From Noviherbaspirillum galbum (lineage in GTDB: Bacteria; Pseudomonadota; Gammaproteobacteria; Burkholderiales; Burkholderiaceae_D), in contig NZ_JAAIVB010000068.1 of the NCBI RefSeq assembly GCF_010974945.1, forward strand, positions 1 to 64,000: 64,000 bases of DNA, given 5' to 3'. Of the stretch, positions 59,131 through 64,000 are shown piece by piece (within the stretch, counting starts at the first letter, position 1; each line of letters opens with the position of its first letter). A model generated the notes under the pieces. It saw nothing but the letters and a program-made list of their open reading frames with translations, did no database searches and was not told the DNA's origin. The position numbers and the translations under genes were made by a program.

Positions 59131-59136
59131 TATTAT
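59131..59136 (+). promoter_or_regulatory. Possible -10 box of the formate dehydrogenase operon
   Basis: TATTAT with a poor -35 (GTGCAA) 17 bases upstream, 75 bases before the first gene. A weak -35 fits a promoter that needs an activator bound at the CGTAAG array. Confidence 0.35.
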
Positions 59137-59210
59137 GGTTCGATGACAAAGTCTGCCCACAAGCAGACACGACCGCGCTGAACCGCGTCCGCTAGGAAGG
59201 AGAGACCACC

Positions 59211-59414
59211 ATGGCAGAAAAAATGAAGACCGCAAGACGCAGCTTTTTCACCGGGCTCGGCCTGGTCGCGGCAGCCGGCGTCGCTGCGAAGATCACGTCC
59301 AAGACCACCGTTCCGCAAATCGCCGACCTCGCGCCCGAAGCGGCCGATCCCGGCGACGACGGCTACCGCCTGACGGAACACATCCAGAAATACTACCGCA
59401 CCACTAAAATCTGA
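59211..59414 (+). CDS. Small Tat-target protein of formate dehydrogenase regions
   Basis: A 67-residue protein with twin-arginine motif (ARRSFFTGLGLVAAAGVAAK) at residues 9-28 and a short C-terminal domain (GDDGYRLTEHIQKYYRTTKI). Known as the 'formate dehydrogenase region TAT target' family; its job is unclear. A strong ribosome site (AGGAGAG) precedes it, and the catalytic subunit gene starts 10 bases after its stop. Confidence 0.85.
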   Translation: MAEKMKTARRSFFTGLGLVAAAGVAAKITSKTTVPQIADLAPEAADPGDDGYRLTEHIQKYYRTTKI

Positions 59415-59424
59415 CCCCCGGGGG

Positions 59425-62397
59425 ATGACCATGCTCTTGACTCGCAAAGGCCAGTCAGGCCAGCGTTCGGCTCAACGCTTTTCTTCCAGCCTGACCGACA
59501 GCCTGTCGCGCGCGCTGCCTACCATGGACCGGCGCACCTTTCTCAAACGTTCCGGCATCGGCATCGGCGCCGGCATCGCCGCCTCGCAGCTGAACCTGAT
59601 CCAGCGCGCCCGCGCCGCGGACGGTGCGGACAAGGCCGGCGGCAACGGCAAGATCGAGGTGCGCCGCACCGTCTGCACCCACTGCTCCGTGGGCTGCGCG
59701 GTGGACGCGGTGGTCGAGAACGGCGTCTGGGTGCGCCAGGAACCGGTGTTCGATTCGCCGATCAACCTCGGCGCGCACTGCGCCAAGGGCGCGGCGCTGC
59801 GCGAGCATGGCCATGGCGAATACCGCCTGAAGTATCCGATGAAGCTGGTCAACGGCAAGTACCAGCGCATCTCCTGGGACCAGGCGCTGCAGGAAGTCTC
59901 CGCCAAGCTGCTCGAGATCAAGAAGGCAACTGGACCGGATTCGGTGTTCTTCGTCGGCTCGTCCAAGCACAACAACGAGCAGTCCCAGCTGCTGCGCAAG
60001 TTCGTGTCCTTCTTCGGCACGAACAACTGTGACCACCAGGCCCGCATCTGCCACTCCACCACCGTGGCGGGCGTCGCGAACACCTGGGGCTACGGCGCCA
60101 TGACGAACAGCTACAACGACATGCAGAATTCGAAGGCGATCATGTACATCGGCTCGAATGCGGCGGAAGCCCACCCGGTGTCGATGCTGCACATGCTGCA
60201 TGCAAAGGAAAGCGGCACCAAGGTCATCGTGGTCGACCCGCGCTTCACCCGCACCGCGGCCAAGTCCGACCAGTACGTGCGCATCCGCTCGGGCTCTGAC
60301 ATTCCCTACCTGTACGGCATGCTGTACCACATCTTCAAGAACGGCTGGGAAGACAAGAAATACATCAACGACCGCGTCTATGGCATGGAGAAGGTCCGCG
60401 AGGAAGTCATGAAGTGGACGCCGGACAAGGTGGAAGAAGCCTGCGGCGTGCCCGAGGCGGAAGTGTTCAAGGCCGCCGAGACCATGGCCAAGAACCGTCC
60501 CTCCACCGTGGTCTGGTGCATGGGCCAGACCCAGCACAGCATCGGCAACGCCATGGTCCGCGCCTCTTGCATCCTGCAGCTCGCGCTCGGCAACGTCGGC
60601 GTCTCTGGCGGCGGCACCAACATCTTCCGCGGCCACGACAACGTGCAGGGCGCGACCGACGTCGGCCCCAACCCCGACTCCCTGCCGGGCTACTATGGCC
60701 TGGCGACCGGCGCCTGGAAGCACTGGGCGAACGTGTGGGGCGTCGACTATGAATGGGTCAAGAAGCAGTACGCCTCGCAGGCGATGATGGAAAAGTCCGG
60801 CACCACGGTGTCGCGCTGGGTCGACGCCGTGCTGGAAAAGAATGAATTCATCGACCAGGACAACAACGTGCGCGGCATGGTGTTCTGGGGCCATGCGCCG
60901 AACTCGCAGACGCGCGGCCTTGACATGAAGAAGGCGCTCGACAAGCTCGACCTGCTGGTGGTGATCGACCCCTACCCGTCCGCCACCGCGGCGATGGCGG
61001 CGATGAAGGTGGACGGCCAGGAACTCAACCCGAACCGCGCGGTGTACCTGCTGCCGGCGGCGACGCAGTTCGAGACCTCGGGCTCGGTGACCGCGTCCAA
61101 CCGCTCCATCCAGTGGCGCGAAAAAGTGATCGAGCCGCTGTTCGAATCGCGCACCGACCACATGATCATGTACCAGCTCGCCGAGAAGCTCGGCTTCGGC
61201 AAGGAACTGGTTGCCAAGCTGAAGCTCGTTCCCGGCAAGGGCGGCATGATGGAACCCGAACCGGAGTCCATGCTGCGCGAAATCAATCGCGGCAACTGGA
61301 CCATTGGCTACACCGGCCAGTCGCCCGAGCGCCTCAAGGCGCACATGCGCAACATGCACCTGTTCGACGTCAAGACCCTGCGCTGCAAGGGCGGCAAGGA
61401 CGCGGCCAGCGGCTACGACATGACGGGCGACTACTTCGGCCTGCCCTGGCCGTGCTACGGCACGCCGGAGCTCAAGCATCCCGGCTCGCCGAACCTGTAC
61501 GACAACACGCGCCACGTGATGGACGGCGGCGGCAACTTCCGCGCCAACTTCGGCGTGGAGCGCGAGGGCGTGAACCTGCTGGCGGAAGACGGCTCGCATT
61601 CCGTCGGCGCCGACATCACGACCGGCTATCCGGAGTTCGACCACGTCCTGCTCAAGAAGCTTGGCTGGTGGGATGACCTCACCGAGGAAGAAAAGAAGGC
61701 CGCCGAGGGCAAGAACTGGAAGACCGACCTGTCCGGCGGCATCCAGCGCGTCTGCCTCAAGGTGCACGGCGTGCATCCCTTCGGCAACGCCAAGGCCCGC
61801 GCGGTGGTGTGGAACTTCCCCGACCCGGTGCCGCTGCATCGCGAACCGATCTACGGCACCAAGCCGGACCTGGTGGCCAAGTACCCGACGCACGACGACA
61901 AGAAGGCCTTCTGGCGCCTGCCCACGCTGTACAAGTCGATCCAGCAGAAGAACGTGGAAGCGAAGCTCTACGAGAAATTCCCCATCATCCTGACCTCGGG
62001 ACGCCTGGTGGAATACGAAGGGGGCGGCGAAGAGACGCGTTCCAATCCCTGGCTGGCGGAGCTGCAGCAGGACAACTTCGTCGAAATCAACCCGAAGGCG
62101 GCATCCGACCGCGGCATCCGCGACGGCGAGTACGTGATCGTATCCACGCCGACCGGGGCACGCATCAAGGTCAAGGCCCTGGTGACGCCGCGCGTGGGTC
62201 CGGACACCGCGTTCATTCCCTTCCACTTCTCCGGATGGTGGCAGGGCAAGGACATGCTGGAGTACTACCCGGAAGGCGCGGCCCCGGTGGTGCGCGGCGA
62301 GGCGGTCAACACCGCCACCACGTACGGATATGACTCGGTGACCATGATGCAGGAAACCAAGACCACCATCTGCAACATCGAGCGCTACACAGCCTAA
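59425..62397 (+). CDS. fdhA: Formate dehydrogenase alpha (catalytic) subunit
   Basis: A 990-residue Mo/W-bis-PGD enzyme oxidising formate to CO2. A Tat signal with RRTFLK lies at residues 36-41, after an unusually long 33-residue leader. The 4Fe-4S ligands are Cys84, 87, 91 and 119. The metal ligand is Cys209 (ARICHSTTV), where E. coli FdnG has selenocysteine. The dinucleotide-binding domain is C-terminal (from ~870). A start at 59431 (MLLTRKG) is equally possible: the GGGGG before 59425 is better spaced for it. The enzyme should be periplasmic with fdhB and cytochrome b. Confidence 0.94.
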   Translation: MTMLLTRKGQSGQRSAQRFSSSLTDSLSRALPTMDRRTFLKRSGIGIGAGIAASQLNLIQRARAADGADKAGGNGKIEVRRTVCTHCSVGCAVDAVVENGVWVRQEPVFDSPINLGAHCAKGAALREHGHGEYRLKYPMKLVNGKYQRISWDQALQEVSAKLLEIKKATGPDSVFFVGSSKHNNEQSQLLRKFVSFFGTNNCDHQARICHSTTVAGVANTWGYGAMTNSYNDMQNSKAIMYIGSNAAEAHPVSMLHMLHAKESGTKVIVVDPRFTRTAAKSDQYVRIRSGSDIPYLYGMLYHIFKNGWEDKKYINDRVYGMEKVREEVMKWTPDKVEEACGVPEAEVFKAAETMAKNRPSTVVWCMGQTQHSIGNAMVRASCILQLALGNVGVSGGGTNIFRGHDNVQGATDVGPNPDSLPGYYGLATGAWKHWANVWGVDYEWVKKQYASQAMMEKSGTTVSRWVDAVLEKNEFIDQDNNVRGMVFWGHAPNSQTRGLDMKKALDKLDLLVVIDPYPSATAAMAAMKVDGQELNPNRAVYLLPAATQFETSGSVTASNRSIQWREKVIEPLFESRTDHMIMYQLAEKLGFGKELVAKLKLVPGKGGMMEPEPESMLREINRGNWTIGYTGQSPERLKAHMRNMHLFDVKTLRCKGGKDAASGYDMTGDYFGLPWPCYGTPELKHPGSPNLYDNTRHVMDGGGNFRANFGVEREGVNLLAEDGSHSVGADITTGYPEFDHVLLKKLGWWDDLTEEEKKAAEGKNWKTDLSGGIQRVCLKVHGVHPFGNAKARAVVWNFPDPVPLHREPIYGTKPDLVAKYPTHDDKKAFWRLPTLYKSIQQKNVEAKLYEKFPIILTSGRLVEYEGGGEETRSNPWLAELQQDNFVEINPKAASDRGIRDGEYVIVSTPTGARIKVKALVTPRVGPDTAFIPFHFSGWWQGKDMLEYYPEGAAPVVRGEAVNTATTYGYDSVTMMQETKTTICNIERYTA

Positions 62398-62418
62398 GGC
62401 CTGAGCCAGGAGACGACA

Positions 62419-63072
62419 ATGGCACGAATGAAATTCATCTGCGATTCGGAGCGTTGCATCGAGTGCAACAGCTGCGCGACCGCCTGCAAGAACGAGCATG
62501 AAGTACCCTGGGGCGTGAACCGCCGCCGCGTGGTCACCATCAACGACGGCGTGATCGGCCAGGAAAAGACCATCTCGGTGGCATGCATGCATTGCTCCGA
62601 CGCGCCATGCATGGCGGTGTGCCCGGTGGACTGCTTCTACCGCACCGACGAAGGCGTGGTGCTGCACAACAAGGACACCTGCATCGGCTGCGGCTACTGC
62701 TCCTACGCCTGCCCCTTCGGCGCGCCGCAGTTCCCGTCCAACGGCACCTTCGGCCTGCGCGGCAAGATGGACAAGTGCACCTTCTGCGCCGGCGGCCCGG
62801 AAGAGAACGGCTCCAAGGCGGAATTCGACAAGTACGGCCGCAACCGCCTCGCCGAAGGCAAGCTGCCGGCCTGCGCTGAAATGTGCTCGACCAAGGCATT
62901 GCTCGGCGGCGACGGCGATGCGATCGCCGACATCTTCCGCACCCGCGTCATCCGCCGCGGCAAGGGCAGCGAAGTCTGGGGCTGGGGCACCGCCTACGGC
63001 AAGTCCCCGAACCCGGACGCCAAGGCGCCCACGCCGAACGCCAAGGTGCCGGAAGGAGGAAAGGTATCATGA
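62419..63072 (+). CDS. fdhB: Formate dehydrogenase beta (4Fe-4S) subunit
   Basis: A 217-residue electron-transfer subunit with four ferredoxin-type clusters: CIECNSCATACKNEH, CMHCSDAPCMAVCPVDC, CIGCGYCSYACPFG and the KCTFC...CAEMC set. It carries electrons from fdhA to the cytochrome b subunit. No Tat signal of its own, so it should be exported bound to fdhA. Its stop overlaps the start of the small lipoprotein gene (ATGA). Confidence 0.94.
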   Translation: MARMKFICDSERCIECNSCATACKNEHEVPWGVNRRRVVTINDGVIGQEKTISVACMHCSDAPCMAVCPVDCFYRTDEGVVLHNKDTCIGCGYCSYACPFGAPQFPSNGTFGLRGKMDKCTFCAGGPEENGSKAEFDKYGRNRLAEGKLPACAEMCSTKALLGGDGDAIADIFRTRVIRRGKGSEVWGWGTAYGKSPNPDAKAPTPNAKVPEGGKVS

Positions 63073-63302
63073 GGACAACCCTGCCCTGCCTGATGCTGGT
63101 CCTGGCCGCCGCCCTTGCCGGCTGCGCCGAGCGAGACCAGAACAAGAGCGCCTCCAACACCAACCGCGATGATGCGGCGCCCTTCTCCGGCGCCAAGAAT
63201 TCCTTCGTTGCCGCCGGCTGGAAGCCCGGTGAAAAGGGCGACTGGGAAGCGCAGATGCGCCGCCGCGTGATGACGCAGAACGAGTACAACAAGACGAACT
63301 GA
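63069..63302 (+). CDS. Small lipoprotein inside the formate dehydrogenase operon
   Basis: A 77-residue predicted lipoprotein: signal peptide with lipobox LAGC (Cys19), then a polar tail (SGAKNSFVAAGWKPGEKGDWEAQMRRRVMTQNEYNKTN). It begins in the last codons of fdhB (ATGA), so it is translationally coupled, and precedes the cytochrome b gene by 40 bases. I recognise no family. An envelope-side assembly or anchoring role for the formate dehydrogenase complex is a reasonable guess. Confidence 0.78.
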   Translation: MRTTLPCLMLVLAAALAGCAERDQNKSASNTNRDDAAPFSGAKNSFVAAGWKPGEKGDWEAQMRRRVMTQNEYNKTN

Positions 63303-63342
63303 TTGCCGCCTCCCTGGCGGAGGAAGCAACGAGGGAAACATC

Positions 63343-64000
63343 ATGAAGAGATTGTTTGCCGTCATCGCCCTGGGCATTTCGCTGGCTGCGGTATCGGGCG
63401 CGCAGGCGCAGGCGCAAGACCCGGGCAAGCCGGCCGCGGCCGCCGCGCCGAACGTCGAGTCCATCGACATCCTCAAGCAGAACCAGGCCGAGCGCACCCG
63501 CGACCAGCCCGGCAACAATGCGCCGACCTGGCGCATCGTCAAGGAAGGCACACAGAACTACAGCAGCCTGCCCTACAAGGAAGCCGGCATTCTGATCCAG
63601 CCGAAGGCGCAGTTTCCCGGGCAGGAACACGCCACCACCGCCGGCGAGGCCTGGCGGCGCTACCGCAACGGCCCGCTGATCACCTTCGGCGGCTGGCTGC
63701 TGATCGCTGCCCTGGCGGCGCTGCTGGCGATCTATGTCGTCAAGGGTCCGGCGCGCAACAGCATCCCGCCGACCGGCCGCCTGATCGAGCGCTTCACGCC
63801 AACCGAGCGCTTCGTGCACTGGAGCGTGGCCATCAGCTTCAGCCTGCTCGGCCTGTCCGGCCTGGTCATGGCCTTCGGCAGGCATGTGCTGATGCCGCTG
63901 TTCGGCCATACGCTGTTCGGCTGGCTGGCCTACCTGTGCAAGAACATCCATAACTTCGTCGGCCCGGTCTTCCTGGTGTCGACGGTGGTGTTCTTCGCCG
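63343..64000 (+). CDS. fdhC: Formate dehydrogenase gamma (cytochrome b) subunit, cut by window edge
   Basis: The first 219 residues of the membrane cytochrome b subunit that passes electrons to quinone. A signal peptide (MKRLFAVIALGISLAAVSGAQA) is followed by a periplasmic-side segment with QNQAERTRDQPGNNAPTWR, a first membrane helix (ITFGGWLLIAALAALLAIYVV), and the b-type region RFTPTERFVHWSVAISF with a likely haem His, then a second haem region (KNIHNFVGPVF). The long N-terminal segment is typical of such FdhC proteins. It runs off the right edge. Confidence 0.93.
   Translation, partial: MKRLFAVIALGISLAAVSGAQAQAQDPGKPAAAAAPNVESIDILKQNQAERTRDQPGNNAPTWRIVKEGTQNYSSLPYKEAGILIQPKAQFPGQEHATTAGEAWRRYRNGPLITFGGWLLIAALAALLAIYVVKGPARNSIPPTGRLIERFTPTERFVHWSVAISFSLLGLSGLVMAFGRHVLMPLFGHTLFGWLAYLCKNIHNFVGPVFLVSTVVFFA

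Noticed and set aside
60043-60060. Selenocysteine in formate dehydrogenase
   Set aside because: The codon at the active site (60049-60051) is TGC (Cys209), not TGA.
59455-62667. A 1070-codon open frame opposite fdhA and fdhB
   Set aside because: Same antisense GC effect; no domain and no ribosome site, while fdhA and fdhB carry full family signatures.

Overview
The window is a GC-rich, densely coded stretch of bacterial chromosome. Gene content and protein style point to a betaproteobacterium of the order Burkholderiales, most likely family Oxalobacteraceae (relatives of Herbaspirillum or Massilia). The pointers are the tRNA-Tyr/Gly/Thr-tuf operon, a fused IcmF mutase, a one-chain indolepyruvate oxidoreductase, a bacteriophytochrome operon and a DUF3305/DUF3306-linked formate dehydrogenase cluster. 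The family assignment is an inference from content; no rRNA is present. I see no insertion sequence, prophage or CRISPR array.

Layout. 1-541: tRNA-tuf operon on the minus strand with a clear sigma70 promoter. 0.8-8.8 kb: a TPR protein with a degenerate receiver domain, a midA-DUF2905-DUF2905-MFS operon, then pteridine/folate genes (SDR, folB), ttcA and a DUF6279 lipoprotein. 8.8-12.7 kb: glmU and glmS, separated by an Lrp-type regulator. 12.7-21.5 kb is a signalling island: HDOD protein, hybrid histidine kinase, a bphO-bphP-response regulator operon for red/far-red light sensing, an FNR-like regulator and a diguanylate cyclase. 21.5-24.5 kb: a solute-binding protein, a LysE exporter with a divergent Lrp regulator, and a LysR regulator. 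24.7-32.5 kb: fused indolepyruvate oxidoreductase, IcmF and a Crp-like regulator, i.e. 2-oxoacid and branched-chain acyl-CoA metabolism. 32.6-49 kb: mostly single genes and short operons (rarD, ompW with a perfect FNR box, ettA, sodC, acetyltransferases, a PQ-loop protein, alcohol dehydrogenase with an SRPBCC partner, topoisomerase IB, an amino-acid binding protein, FecR and PhyH proteins). 49-64 kb: a second theme of molybdenum-enzyme biogenesis, with lon, moeA, mobA and apbC leading into an accessory operon (DUF3305, DUF3306, a polyferredoxin, a TorD-like chaperone) and then the structural formate dehydrogenase operon. The last gene, the cytochrome b subunit, runs off the end.

How the genes work together. 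moeA and mobA make the molybdenum cofactor. ApbC carries Fe-S clusters. The TorD-like chaperone probably helps load the Tat-exported catalytic subunit. The ferredoxin-like beta subunit and the cytochrome b gamma subunit would pass electrons to the quinone pool. bphO makes biliverdin from haem for the phytochrome encoded next to it, whose kinase probably phosphorylates the adjacent single-domain regulator.

The most interesting unexplained sequence signals are four CGTAAG repeats spaced exactly 11 bp apart before the formate dehydrogenase operon, an inverted repeat centred on a TTGACA box before lon, an ACGT-rich palindrome before icmF, an operator-like palindrome before the HDOD gene, and a receiver domain with Glu at the phospho-acceptor position. 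Promoter, operator and terminator calls rest on reading the sequence only and have not been tested.
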